A stretch of DNA of 10,936 nucleotides from Betaproteobacteria bacterium (GCA_011391295.1 JAABQT010000030.1:1-10936), one strand, 5' to 3'. Shown: positions 1 to 6,670, counted from the stretch's first letter. Made by a program: numbers and translations. Notes: generated by a model from the sequence alone, not told the origin.

Positions 1-12
1 GCGCTGCGTCAT
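1..12 (-). CDS. 5' end of a divergent gene (start codon plus three codons only)
   Basis: On the minus strand an ATG at 12..10 begins M-T-Q-R and runs off the left edge. It is preceded by GGAGGAGG at 25..18 with a 5-nt spacer, an almost ideal Shine-Dalgarno sequence, and by a good promoter (50..78). The product cannot be identified from four residues. Its position back to back with a MarR regulator and feruloyl-CoA synthase suggests that it belongs to the same regulon; an enoyl-CoA hydratase, a dehydrogenase or a transporter gene would all make sense. That is inference from context only. The start signal is much stronger than that of the MarR gene across the divergent region. Confidence 0.6.
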
Positions 13-48
13 GATTTCCTCCTCCAAGAGGGATGGGCTTCCGGAGAC

Positions 49-65
49 TGTTATAGACCATTACA
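49..65. promoter_or_regulatory. Imperfect 17-bp dyad, candidate MarR operator
   Basis: TGTTATAGACCATTACA is an imperfect inverted repeat: TGT pairs with ACA at the ends, and AT with AT and G with C further in. It covers the -10 box of the minus-strand promoter. It also touches TACAAT at 62-67, a plausible -10 for the MarR gene itself, although a good matching -35 is not seen. Size and placement are typical of MarR-family operators, which usually lie in the divergent intergenic region of their own gene. The binding protein is inferred to be the product of 81-563. Confidence 0.45.
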
Positions 66-78
66 ATCTCCCGGTCAA
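50..78 (-). promoter_or_regulatory. Sigma-70 promoter of the divergent gene
   Basis: Read on the minus strand, TTGACC (78..73) and TATAAC (55..50) are separated by exactly 17 bp, each matching consensus at five of six positions. Transcription would start near 43, leaving a leader of about 30 nt containing the GGAGGAGG ribosome binding site before the ATG at 12. The -10 box and part of the spacer lie inside the 49-65 dyad, so a repressor bound there would block this promoter. Confidence 0.6.
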
Positions 79-80
79 CG

Positions 81-563
81 ATGAAACGCCCGCCTTCGCC
101 GCACCGCCCGCGCACGCTCGCGCCCATCGCGCGCGTGCCCGGGCTCGACTACGGCGTGCTCGACGAGCTGCTCGGCTATTCCCTGCGCCGGGCGCAGGTG
201 GCCATGTTCCTCGCCTTCCATGCTGCCACGCGCGGCGTCGGGGTGACGCCGCCCCGGTTCACCGCCCTGGTGGTGATCGGCGCCAACCCGGGGATCAACC
301 AGAGCGTGCTTGGCCGGGTGCTCGGCATCGCGCGCTCGGGCGCCATGGCGCTCGCCGACTGGTTCGAGGCGCGTGGCTGGGTGGAGCGCCGGCGGCACCT
401 GGACGACGGCCGCGCCTGGGGCCTGCACCTCACGCCGCGCGGCGAGACGCTAGTGGCGGCGATGAAGCGGCGCGTTGCCGCCGAGGACCGCCGGCGCGCG
501 GCGGTGCTGGGCGCCGGCGAGCGGCGCGAGCTGCTGCGCCTGCTGAACAAGCTCGCCGGATGA
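81..563 (+). CDS. MarR-family regulator, probably of hydroxycinnamate catabolism
   Basis: A 160-residue protein with the MarR winged helix at about residues 58-118, including the recognition helix region (NQSVLGRVLGIARSGAM) and the wing with the family's D-D-G-R signature at 108-111, followed by a C-terminal dimerisation helix. The stop overlaps the start of the feruloyl-CoA synthase gene (ATGA), so the two are translationally coupled. MarR regulators next to such synthases (CouR, FerC, FerR types) are typically repressors released by the CoA thioester that the synthase makes, and that is the inferred role here. The ATG at 81 lacks a Shine-Dalgarno sequence; if TACAAT (62-67) is the -10, the mRNA is nearly leaderless. 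GTG at 135 is an alternative start that also lacks a good site. Confidence 0.85.
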   Translation: MKRPPSPHRPRTLAPIARVPGLDYGVLDELLGYSLRRAQVAMFLAFHAATRGVGVTPPRFTALVVIGANPGINQSVLGRVLGIARSGAMALADWFEARGWVERRRHLDDGRAWGLHLTPRGETLVAAMKRRVAAEDRRRAAVLGAGERRELLRLLNKLAG

Positions 564-2341
564 GCGTGGCGGGTCTGCGCCGCGTCGCGCTCGGCGCCGC
601 GGACGTCTCGGTGATACGCCGCGACGACGGCGCGGTGTTCCTGCGCTCGCCGCACGTCCTCGGGCCCTATCCGCGCAACCTCACCGAGCGCCTCGAACGC
701 TGGGCGCGCGAGGCGCCGGAGCGCGCATTCGCTGCGCAGCGCGACCCCGCCGGCGGCTGGCGCACGCTCACCTACGCCGAGGCGCACGCGCGCGTGCGCC
801 GCATCGGCGAGGCGCTGCTCGCGCGCGGGCTGTCCACGGAACGTCCCGTCGCCGTCCTCTCGGAGAACAGCCTCGAGCACCTGCTCCTCGCGCTTGCGGC
901 GATGCATGTGGGCGTGCCCTGCGCGCCGGTGTCGCCCGCATACTCGCTCCTGTCGAAGGACTACGCCAAGCTGCGCTACGTCTTCGGCCTCGCCACGCCC
1001 GGTCTGGTGTTTGCGCAGGACGAGGCGCGCTTTGCCAAGGCCATCGGCGCGGCAGTGCCGAAGGGCACGGAGGTGATCTTCGGCGAGCGATTCGCCAGCC
1101 TGGAGTCGCTCGCGCCCTCGGCCCGGGTGGACGAGGCACACGCGCGCACCGGGCCCGACACGATCGCCAAGTTCCTGTTCACGTCCGGCTCCACTGGCGA
1201 GCCGAAGGCGGTGATCAACACCCAACGCATGCTCTGCTCGAATCAGCAGATGCTCGCGCAGGCGCTGCCCTATCTTACCGAGGTGGCGCCGGTGCTCGTC
1301 GACTGGCTGCCCTGGCACCACACCGCCGGCGGCAACCACAATATCGGCATCGTGCTCTACCACGGCGGCACGCTCTACATCGACGAAGGCAAGCCCGTTC
1401 CGGGGCTGATCGAAAAGACCGTGCGCAATCTGCGCGAGGTGGGGCCGACGATCTATTTCAACGTGCCGCGCGGCTACGAGGCGCTGCTGCCGCACCTGCG
1501 CACGGACGAAGTGCTGCGCAAGACGTTTTTCGGTCGGCTCGGCCTCATGCAGTACGCCGCCGCCGTGCTGCCGCAGCCGGTGTGGGAGGCCTACGAGGCG
1601 CTGGCCGCAGAGACCTGCGGCGAGCGCATCCTGTGGATCACCGGCTACGGCGCAACCGAGACCGCGCCCTTCGCCATGAGCACCAACCGCGGTGCCGCGC
1701 GCGCCGGCACCGTGGGGCTGCCGGTGGACGGCCTCGAGATGAAGCTCGCGCCGGTGAACGACAAGCTGGAAGCGCGCTTTCGCGGCCCGGGCATCACGCC
1801 CGGCTACTGGCGCCAGCCCGAGCTCACGCGGGCGGCGTTCGACGAGGAGGGCTACTACCGCACCGGCGACGCGATGAGCTTCCTCGACCCGGAGGATCCG
1901 GCGGGCGGGCTCGAGTTCGACGGGCGCCTCGCCGAGGATTTCAAGCTCACCACCGGCACCTGGGTGAGCGTGGGGCCGCTGCGGGCCAGGCTCGGCGCCG
2001 CCGGCGCGCCGTACGTGCAGGACAGCGTGATCACCGGGCACGACCGAGACGAAGTCTGCGCGCTCGTTTTTCCCAGCGCGCAGGCGAGCCGCGAGATGAC
2101 GCGCGACGCGCTGCGCGTGCACCTGCAGCGAGCGCTGGACCGGCTGGCCGCGGACAGCACAGGCAGCTCCAACCGCATCGCGCGCGCGCTGCTGCTGGAG
2201 GAGCCGCCCTCCATCGACGCGGGCGAGGTGACCGACAAGGGCTCGATCAACCAGCGCGCGGTGCTCCGCACGCGCGCCGATCTGGTGGAAATCCTCTACG
2301 CCGAACCGCGTGCGCCCGAGGTGATCGTCGCCGCGGCCTGA
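560..2341 (+). CDS. fcs: Feruloyl-CoA / hydroxycinnamoyl-CoA synthase
   Basis: A 593-residue adenylate-forming (ANL) ligase that activates ferulate, p-coumarate or caffeate to the CoA thioester with ATP, in the cytoplasm. It carries the AMP-binding P-loop TSGSTGEPK at 208-216, GYGATETAP at 362-370, YRTGD at 433-437, and a C-terminal hinge beginning DGRLAEDFKL. The segments APVSPAYSLLS, DWLPWHHTAGGNH (248-260) and TDKGSINQRA are, in my recollection, characteristic of feruloyl-CoA synthases rather than general acyl-CoA ligases; K560 in the last is the expected adenylation lysine. Length fits the family (about 600-620). The frame is open upstream to position 11, but homology begins after the ATG at 560, which overlaps the MarR stop, so the 183-residue extension is rejected. 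It converges on the TetR gene with only 11 bp between stops. Confidence 0.93.
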   Translation: MSVAGLRRVALGAADVSVIRRDDGAVFLRSPHVLGPYPRNLTERLERWAREAPERAFAAQRDPAGGWRTLTYAEAHARVRRIGEALLARGLSTERPVAVLSENSLEHLLLALAAMHVGVPCAPVSPAYSLLSKDYAKLRYVFGLATPGLVFAQDEARFAKAIGAAVPKGTEVIFGERFASLESLAPSARVDEAHARTGPDTIAKFLFTSGSTGEPKAVINTQRMLCSNQQMLAQALPYLTEVAPVLVDWLPWHHTAGGNHNIGIVLYHGGTLYIDEGKPVPGLIEKTVRNLREVGPTIYFNVPRGYEALLPHLRTDEVLRKTFFGRLGLMQYAAAVLPQPVWEAYEALAAETCGERILWITGYGATETAPFAMSTNRGAARAGTVGLPVDGLEMKLAPVNDKLEARFRGPGITPGYWRQPELTRAAFDEEGYYRTGDAMSFLDPEDPAGGLEFDGRLAEDFKLTTGTWVSVGPLRARLGAAGAPYVQDSVITGHDRDEVCALVFPSAQASREMTRDALRVHLQRALDRLAADSTGSSNRIARALLLEEPPSIDAGEVTDKGSINQRAVLRTRADLVEILYAEPRAPEVIVAAA

Positions 2342-2352
2342 GCCGCGCGCAG

Positions 2353-2949
2353 TCAGCCGTGCGCGCGCCGGCGCGTGCGCACCACCAGGCCGCCAAAGAA
2401 CAGCCGTTCGATCTGCCGCACCAACGCCTCTGGGCGCATGGCGCCCTTGCGGTCGTACCAGCTATCCAAGGTATTGAGGATCGCGAACAGCGAGAAGGTG
2501 GCCACCGACGGATCGACCCGGTGGAAGACGCGCCTGCGCACACCGTCCCGGATGATTGCGCGCACCAGGTCGAGGTACACGCGCTCCAGCGCGATGATGC
2601 GGCGCTGGCGCACCGGCGACAGGTAGCGCCTCTGGCCGAAGAGGATCACCAGGTCCCAGGAGTGGTCCCAGTAGTGATTGGCATGCGCGCGGATGATCTG
2701 GCGCAGCTTCGCCACCGGGTCGCGGCCGCTGCCCGCCGCCAATTGCGCGCTCTGCAGCAGCACTGCCATCGTGCTCTCGCAGATGCGAAAAAGCAGCTCT
2801 TCCTTGTCGCGCACGTGATAGTAAATGCCGGGCTTCGACAGCCGCGCGAGCCGGGCAAGCTGGCTCAGGCTGGAGGCCGCATAGCCGCTTGCGGCAAACA
2901 GTTCGGCGGCGGTACGCCGCACGCTTTCCCAGCGCGTCTTGCGCGGCAT
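2353..2949 (-). CDS. TetR/AcrR-family regulator
   Basis: A 198-residue repressor-type protein. The N-terminal helix-turn-helix lies at about residues 26-47, with the recognition stretch LSKPGIYYHVRDKEELL, the usual TetR pattern. The C-terminal ligand domain (from about 70) with HYWDHSWDL and a late LDSWYDRKG segment resembles the KstR2-like branch, several members of which sense acyl-CoA thioesters. The gene diverges from the secreted esterase gene across 165 bp that hold a dyad over its own -10, indicating autoregulation and probable control of the esterase. The effector is unknown; a hydroxycinnamoyl- or related aryl-CoA would fit the neighbours but is inference. The start at 2949 has only a weak ribosome binding site. 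The 3' end lies 11 bp from the synthase stop. Confidence 0.88.
   Translation of the reverse strand: MPRKTRWESVRRTAAELFAASGYAASSLSQLARLARLSKPGIYYHVRDKEELLFRICESTMAVLLQSAQLAAGSGRDPVAKLRQIIRAHANHYWDHSWDLVILFGQRRYLSPVRQRRIIALERVYLDLVRAIIRDGVRRRVFHRVDPSVATFSLFAILNTLDSWYDRKGAMRPEALVRQIERLFFGGLVVRTRRRAHG
2359..2380. terminator. GC-only hairpin at a convergent gene junction, possible bidirectional terminator
   Basis: The 22 bases fold around a central CCGG into a long stem broken only by two G-U type pairs. It lies in the last codons of the TetR gene, just beyond the feruloyl-CoA synthase stop at 2341. There is no T-run on either side, so it is not a standard intrinsic terminator. It could slow RNA polymerase or assist Rho-dependent ending. 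The repetitive GC-rich coding sequence makes chance formation quite possible. Confidence 0.25.
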
Positions 2950-2982
2950 CGGCGCCTATGTGCACAGCAGCATTTTCACGAA

Positions 2983-2996
2983 CCACTTTGTAGTGG
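2983..2996. promoter_or_regulatory. Perfect dyad CCACT-TTGT-AGTGG, candidate TetR operator
   Basis: A 5-bp perfect inverted repeat with a 4-bp centre that contains the whole -10 hexamer of the TetR gene promoter (2992..2987). A second short perfect palindrome, TGTGCACA, lies at 2959-2966 in the TetR gene leader. The overlap with the -10 is the classical arrangement for autorepression; binding by the TetR protein is inferred. Confidence 0.45.
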
Positions 2997-3015
2997 GGCC
3001 GCGTCCAACTGTCAA
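2987..3015 (-). promoter_or_regulatory. Sigma-70 promoter of the TetR gene
   Basis: On the minus strand, a perfect consensus -35 TTGACA (3015..3010) and TACAAA (2992..2987) are 17 bp apart. Expected start near 2980, giving a leader of about 30 nt to the ATG at 2949. It is back to back with the esterase promoter, whose -35 begins 17 bp away at 3032. Confidence 0.6.
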
Positions 3016-3031
3016 CGTGGCCCGGACCCTA

Positions 3032-3062
3032 TTGACTTCGCCATTGTGGCCGGAGCTATACT
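3032..3062 (+). promoter_or_regulatory. Probable promoter of the esterase gene
   Basis: TTGACT (3032-3037) and TATACT (3057-3062) each match consensus at five of six positions but are 19 bp apart, longer than the optimum, which often marks an activator- or repressor-controlled promoter. The leader then carries AAGGAGGAG at 3100-3108 before the ATG at 3115, a very strong ribosome binding site. GTGGCC occurs at 3017-3022 and again at 3046-3051, the second copy within the spacer. Confidence 0.45.
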
Positions 3063-3114
3063 GCGCCAGTTTTAAACGGACCGAACGGTAAAGTTTGAAA
3101 AGGAGGAGAGACAC

Positions 3115-4869
3115 ATGAATCGCGCCCTGCTTGGTGGAAGCCTCTCACTTTCCCTGCTGCTCGGTTTGGCGGCGCCGACCAGCGCCAGGAACGCGGCGCC
3201 GGGGCCGGCCGGCTGCGCCGCGCTGGCGGGCGCCGTCCTGCCGCAGGCGCGCATCGTGCTCGCGCAACTCAACGCGGCGACTGAGTCCTTGCCGGAGCAT
3301 TGCGAAGTGATCGGTGCGATCGACGAGCGCACCGGGCCCGTGGACGGGCAGCGCTACGCCCTCCGCTTTCACCTGCGCATGCCGACAGAGTGGAACAAGC
3401 GATTCCTCTTCCAGGGCGGCGGCGGCACTGACGGAGCGCTGGGCAATGCGGACGCGCCCCAGATCCGGCAGGGCTATGCGGTGGCGTCCACCGACAGCGG
3501 GCATGACAATGCGGTGAACACTTCGCCGCTTGCGGGGTCCTTCCAGTTCGCCTTCGATCCACAGGCGCGCAGCGATTACGGCTACAGCGGCCCGGCACGC
3601 GCCGCGCTGGCGGCCAAGTCAGTCATGAAGAAGTTCTACGGCGGCCAGCCGCGGTATTCCTACTTCACTGGCTGCTCCGAGGGGGGTCGCGAGGGCCTGA
3701 TGTTTTCCCAGCGCTACCCGGAAGTATTCGACGGCATCGTGTCGGGCAACCCCGGCATGGATCTGCCCAGGGCGGCGGTCGCGGAGGCCTGGGACACGCA
3801 AGCATTCGCGGCAGCAGCACGGGCAAGCACGCCTTTCGGCAATCCCGACCTCGCGAGCTCGTTCACGGACGCGGAGCTGGCGGCAGTGGGCAACGCCATC
3901 CTCGCGGAGTGCGACGCGAAGGACGGATTGGCCGACGGCATGGTATTCAACCCCTCGGCTTGCGATTTCGACCCGGACACGCTGGGACCCTCGGGCAGCG
4001 GTGTGCTGTCGGCGGCGCAGGTCACGGCGCTGGAGAAGGTATTCGGCGGTGCGAAGAACTCGCAGGGCAAGGCGCTGTACGCGGGCTGGTTCTGGGACCC
4101 GGGGATTGCGGCTTCCGGCTGGCGCATCTGGAAGATCGGGCCGCTCTTTCCCTATCCCAGCAACACCGCGCTCAACGTGACCCTGGGCGGCGGTGCCTTG
4201 CCGTTCATCTTCACCACGCCCCCCAACTCGGCGACCGGCGGTACCGATTTGCGCGGGAGCACCACCGTCGCCAGCGCCGGGCCAAACCCCGGCTTCGCCG
4301 GTCTCAATGACGCCTTCGTGCCCTGGATGCTGAGCTTCAACATGGACACGGACGCGCCGAAGATCTTCGATGTCTACGGGCCCTATGCCGAATCGGCGAT
4401 GGATTTCATGGGCACTGGCGGCTCCGACTACCGGCAGTTCCGCAAGAGCGGCGGCAGGCTGATCCTCTACACCGGCCAGGCCGATCCGGTGTTTTCGACC
4501 AAGTACCACCTCAAGTGGTACCGCACTCTCATCGAGCGCAACGGCGGCCTGCGCGATACGCGCAAATTCGCGCGCATATTCCTCGTGCCGGGAATGAACC
4601 ACTGCGGCGGCGGCCCGTCGACCTCGCAATTTGATGCCTTCACCGCGCTGGTCAACTGGGTGGAAAAGGGCGATGCGCCGGACAGCCTGCTTGCTTCCGC
4701 ACCGGCTGGCACGCCGTGGCCGGGCCGAACCCGGCCCCTGTGCGCGTATCCCGAGCAGGCTCGCTACAAGGGCGAGGGGAGCATCGAGGACGCCACCAAC
4801 TTTGCCTGCGAGATGCCGCGCCACGTATCGCGCGGCCGGCGCCATCACCACGGCGACGACGACGATTGA
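3115..4869 (+). CDS. Secreted tannase / feruloyl esterase family hydrolase
   Basis: A 584-residue serine esterase of the tannase family (PF07519 type), which cleaves esters of phenolic acids such as feruloyl, coumaroyl or galloyl esters. A signal peptide (residues 1 to about 24, hydrophobic SLSLLLGLAAP) sends it out of the cytoplasm. The family's CS-D-HC catalytic arrangement is complete: C187-S188 in GCSEGG, D457 in GQADP and H496-C497 in GMNHC, where the two cysteines bridge nucleophile and histidine. An acidic loop near 264-286 (ECDAKDGLADG, then CDFDPD) matches the calcium-binding lid region. The start is fixed by AAGGAGGAG upstream. With feruloyl-CoA synthase nearby, release of hydroxycinnamates from plant esters is the likely role, but galloyl or other aromatic esters cannot be excluded. 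The C-terminus is an odd charged tail, HHHGDDDD. Confidence 0.88.
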   Translation: MNRALLGGSLSLSLLLGLAAPTSARNAAPGPAGCAALAGAVLPQARIVLAQLNAATESLPEHCEVIGAIDERTGPVDGQRYALRFHLRMPTEWNKRFLFQGGGGTDGALGNADAPQIRQGYAVASTDSGHDNAVNTSPLAGSFQFAFDPQARSDYGYSGPARAALAAKSVMKKFYGGQPRYSYFTGCSEGGREGLMFSQRYPEVFDGIVSGNPGMDLPRAAVAEAWDTQAFAAAARASTPFGNPDLASSFTDAELAAVGNAILAECDAKDGLADGMVFNPSACDFDPDTLGPSGSGVLSAAQVTALEKVFGGAKNSQGKALYAGWFWDPGIAASGWRIWKIGPLFPYPSNTALNVTLGGGALPFIFTTPPNSATGGTDLRGSTTVASAGPNPGFAGLNDAFVPWMLSFNMDTDAPKIFDVYGPYAESAMDFMGTGGSDYRQFRKSGGRLILYTGQADPVFSTKYHLKWYRTLIERNGGLRDTRKFARIFLVPGMNHCGGGPSTSQFDAFTALVNWVEKGDAPDSLLASAPAGTPWPGRTRPLCAYPEQARYKGEGSIEDATNFACEMPRHVSRGRRHHHGDDDD

Positions 4870-4876
4870 GCGCGGA

Positions 4877-4919
4877 TTGCGGCGCATGAGCACGTCGGCT
4901 ACCATCGAATCGATCCGAC
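4877..4919 (+). promoter_or_regulatory. Weak promoter with nested dyads upstream of the amidohydrolase gene
   Basis: TTGCGG (4877-4882) and TACCAT (4900-4905) are 17 bp apart, a weak sigma-70 match. Over the expected start lies ATCGA-A-TCGAT (4904-4914), flanked by GTCGG (4894-4898) and CCGAC (4915-4919), which also form an inverted repeat. This looks like a regulated start region for the downstream hydrolase, but no regulator can be assigned and read-through from the esterase gene is equally possible. Confidence 0.3.
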
Positions 4920-4941
4920 GGAGGTGTATCGCCTGACGCAT

Positions 4942-4960
4942 CGGCCTGCCGGTCAGGCCG
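4942..4960 (+). terminator. Hairpin between the esterase and amidohydrolase genes
   Basis: CGGCCTG (4942-4948) and CAGGCCG (4954-4960) form a perfect 7-bp stem with a 5-nt loop; GCCTGAC (4931-4937) and GTCAGGC (4952-4958) form a competing 7-bp stem. Only a short TTT follows, so it is at best a weak attenuator or terminator after the esterase gene. The two mutually exclusive stems are notable but unproven. Confidence 0.35.
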
Positions 4961-5012
4961 CGGTTTGAGCCCCCTTCCTGCGGATCTTCCAACCGAGCGA
5001 GGATCCTCGACG

Positions 5013-5888
5013 ATGGCAGAGAAGGGCGGCATGAACGTCGATGCGCTGGTCGCCATCGACGTGCACACCCACGCCTGGAAATCCGCGCTGCGCGTCGGCG
5101 ACACGCCGACCGAGTCGCAGCAGGCGATGGGGAACTACTTCCGCTACGCGCCGCAGCACCAGACCGTGCCCGAGATGGCGGAGATGTACCGCAAGCTGAA
5201 GATGGCCTTCGTGGTCTTCACCGTGGACGGCGAGAAAGGCGCGAGCCGCGGCATCACCAACGAGGAGGTCGCCGAGCTCGCGCACAAGAATGCCGACGTG
5301 GCGATTCCCTTCGCCAGCATCAACCCGCACCGCGGCGCCGACGGGGTGAAGCAGGCGCGCCGGCTGATCAAGGACTTCGGCGTGCGCGGCTTCAAGTTCC
5401 ACCCTTCAGTGCAGGACTTCTATCCCAACGACCCCCTGGCCTATCCGCTCTACGAGGTGATCGCCGAGGCGAAACTGCCGGCGCTGTTCCATACCGGGCA
5501 GACGGGCGTCGGCGCGCAGACGCCCGGGGGCGGCGGCATCCGGCTGAAGTACTCCAATCCGATGTTGCTCGATGACGTGGCGGCGGATTTTCCCGACATG
5601 CCGATCATCCTCGCGCACCCCTCGTTCCCCTGGCAGGAGGAGGCGCTGTCGGTTGCGACGCACAAGCCGCAGGTCTACATCGACCTCTCGGGCTGGTCGC
5701 CGAAATACTTCCCGCCGATCCTCATCCAGTACGCCAATACGCTGCTCAAGGACAAGATCCTGTTCGGCTCGGACTATCCGGTGCTCGCGCCGGAAAAGTG
5801 GCTGGCCGAATTCGCGCAGCTGCCGATCAAGCCCGAGGTGCGGCCGCTGATCCTGAAGGAGAATGCCGTGAGGCTGCTCGGCCTCTAG
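5013..5888 (+). CDS. Amidohydrolase-2 family hydrolase, CouO-like (4-hydroxyphenyl-beta-ketoacyl-CoA hydrolase)
   Basis: A 291-residue cytoplasmic metal-dependent TIM-barrel enzyme. Metal and catalytic positions expected of the ACMSD-like amidohydrolase branch are visible: H18-x-H20 (DVHTH), K128/H130 (GFKFHP), H160 (LFHTGQTGVG), H202 (AHPSFPW) and D254 (FGSDYP). From memory the whole sequence closely resembles proteins annotated as 4-hydroxyphenyl-beta-ketoacyl-CoA hydrolase; in Rhodococcus CouO cuts the beta-ketoacyl-CoA of p-coumarate catabolism to 4-hydroxybenzoate and acetyl-CoA. The feruloyl-CoA synthase and pobA nearby support this. Alternatives are a decarboxylase or lactonase of the same superfamily. 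ATG 5013 was chosen for its AGGA at 5000-5003; TTG 4965 adds an unlikely leader, and ATG 5031 remains possible. The stop overlaps the convergent barrel gene by 4 bp. Confidence 0.75.
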   Translation: MAEKGGMNVDALVAIDVHTHAWKSALRVGDTPTESQQAMGNYFRYAPQHQTVPEMAEMYRKLKMAFVVFTVDGEKGASRGITNEEVAELAHKNADVAIPFASINPHRGADGVKQARRLIKDFGVRGFKFHPSVQDFYPNDPLAYPLYEVIAEAKLPALFHTGQTGVGAQTPGGGGIRLKYSNPMLLDDVAADFPDMPIILAHPSFPWQEEALSVATHKPQVYIDLSGWSPKYFPPILIQYANTLLKDKILFGSDYPVLAPEKWLAEFAQLPIKPEVRPLILKENAVRLLGL

Positions 5889-6601
5889 AAGCGCCAGCCG
5901 AGCTTCAGGCTGTAGGAGCTGGCGTCGCCGGTCTTGTCGGCCTGCACGTTGAGGTTGAGCACCGTGAAATTCATCCCCACGCCGACGAAGGCCTTGGTGA
6001 GGGAGAATTTCTCCGTGCGCAGCCCCGCCGTGCCGTGCGGATCGCTCTCGACCCAGACGCGTCCGATTCCGGCATAGGGAGTCAGGAACGCGAATCCCTT
6101 GGAGATGGAGATATCCAGCCCGCGCGTGTCCAGGGACAACTGGTCGACGCCGCTCAGTTTGGTGACGCTGCCGCGCACGGCGAGCGCCGGCGAGGCCGTG
6201 CCGCCCTTGAGAATCGCGTAGCGCAGCTCCCCGCCCGTGTACTTGATGTTGCTGCCGGGGATCGACGCGTAGGTCAGCCCGATGTCGAATCCGGCAGGAA
6301 GCCCCTTGTGCAGGCGAATCGTCGGTACGACTATCGTGGTGTCCGCATCGTCGGACGTGACGCGCTGCAGGATCGCCGAGTTCTGCATCTTCGTGGCCGT
6401 CACACCCACGCCGATGTCGAACCCGGTGATGCCGAGAGGTTCCGCGGGGATCTGCGCGTGGTAGCTGAGCGCCGCGCCCAGGTCCTCGGACAGCAGGCGA
6501 AATTCGCCCTGGACAATATTCTGCAGTTGGTCGACTTGCTGCGCCCAAGCTGGCGACGCAGCGAGCAATCCACCGAGCAGGGCAATATTGAGAATGCGCA
6601 T
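5885..6601 (-). CDS. Outer-membrane beta-barrel protein of unknown function
   Basis: A 238-residue protein with a clear signal peptide (MRILNIALLGGLLAASPAWA, cleavage before QQVDQ). After it come alternating hydrophobic/polar segments rich in glycine and aromatic residues (GFDIGVGVTAT, GFDIGLTYASIP, FAFLTPYAGIGRVWV, AFVGVGMNFTVLNLNVQA), ending SLKLGWRF. The C-terminal phenylalanine after alternating residues is the signal recognised by the BAM assembly machinery. This indicates a small barrel of perhaps 8-12 strands. I do not recognise the family. Location between hydroxycinnamate genes and divergent from pobA hints at passage or sensing of aromatic acids, but nothing in the sequence proves it. 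The start at 6601 is set by AAGGAG (6613..6608) with a 6-nt spacer; much longer open reading upstream in this frame is the shadow of pobA. Confidence 0.8.
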   Translation of the reverse strand: MRILNIALLGGLLAASPAWAQQVDQLQNIVQGEFRLLSEDLGAALSYHAQIPAEPLGITGFDIGVGVTATKMQNSAILQRVTSDDADTTIVVPTIRLHKGLPAGFDIGLTYASIPGSNIKYTGGELRYAILKGGTASPALAVRGSVTKLSGVDQLSLDTRGLDISISKGFAFLTPYAGIGRVWVESDPHGTAGLRTEKFSLTKAFVGVGMNFTVLNLNVQADKTGDASSYSLKLGWRF

Positions 6602-6603
6602 GA

Positions 6604-6653
6604 TCGACTCCTTGAAGGGCGGCGATAGAATGGCCGCATGCTGTTGCGAACAG
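6604..6653 (+). promoter_or_regulatory. pobA promoter candidate with dyad CTGTT-GCG-AACAG
   Basis: TCGACT (6604-6609) and TAGAAT (6626-6631) are 16 bp apart, a moderate sigma-70 match pointing at pobA, with the start expected near 6638. Just downstream, CTGTT (6641-6645) and AACAG (6649-6653) form a perfect inverted repeat around GCG, well placed as an operator. pobA genes are commonly controlled by a PobR regulator (IclR or AraC type); none is encoded in this window. The promoter overlaps the start and ribosome binding site of the divergent barrel gene. Confidence 0.35.
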
Positions 6654-6670
6654 ATGGTACGACGTCTTAG

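Noticed and set aside
11..559. In-frame extension of the feruloyl-CoA synthase reading frame back to an ATG at 11
   Set aside because: The extension is low-complexity Ala/Arg/Pro sequence lying over the MarR gene in another frame, with no homology. The ATG at 560 overlapping the MarR stop gives a family-like length.
176..2122. A 648-residue open frame on the minus strand
   Set aside because: It is an antisense shadow of the MarR and synthase genes in GC-rich DNA; its sequence is Arg/Ala/His-rich without any recognisable domain.
4846..4866. The HHH and DDDD residues as an artificial tag or protease site
   Set aside because: Only three histidines occur, with native codon use and normal flanking sequence; nothing suggests a vector.
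4886..4936. A 16-codon frame after the esterase gene
   Set aside because: There is no ribosome binding site and no recognisable peptide; it overlaps a candidate promoter and dyads.
4965..5012. TTG start for the amidohydrolase gene
   Set aside because: It adds 16 residues with no family similarity and has no ribosome binding site, while ATG 5013 has AGGA at a workable distance.
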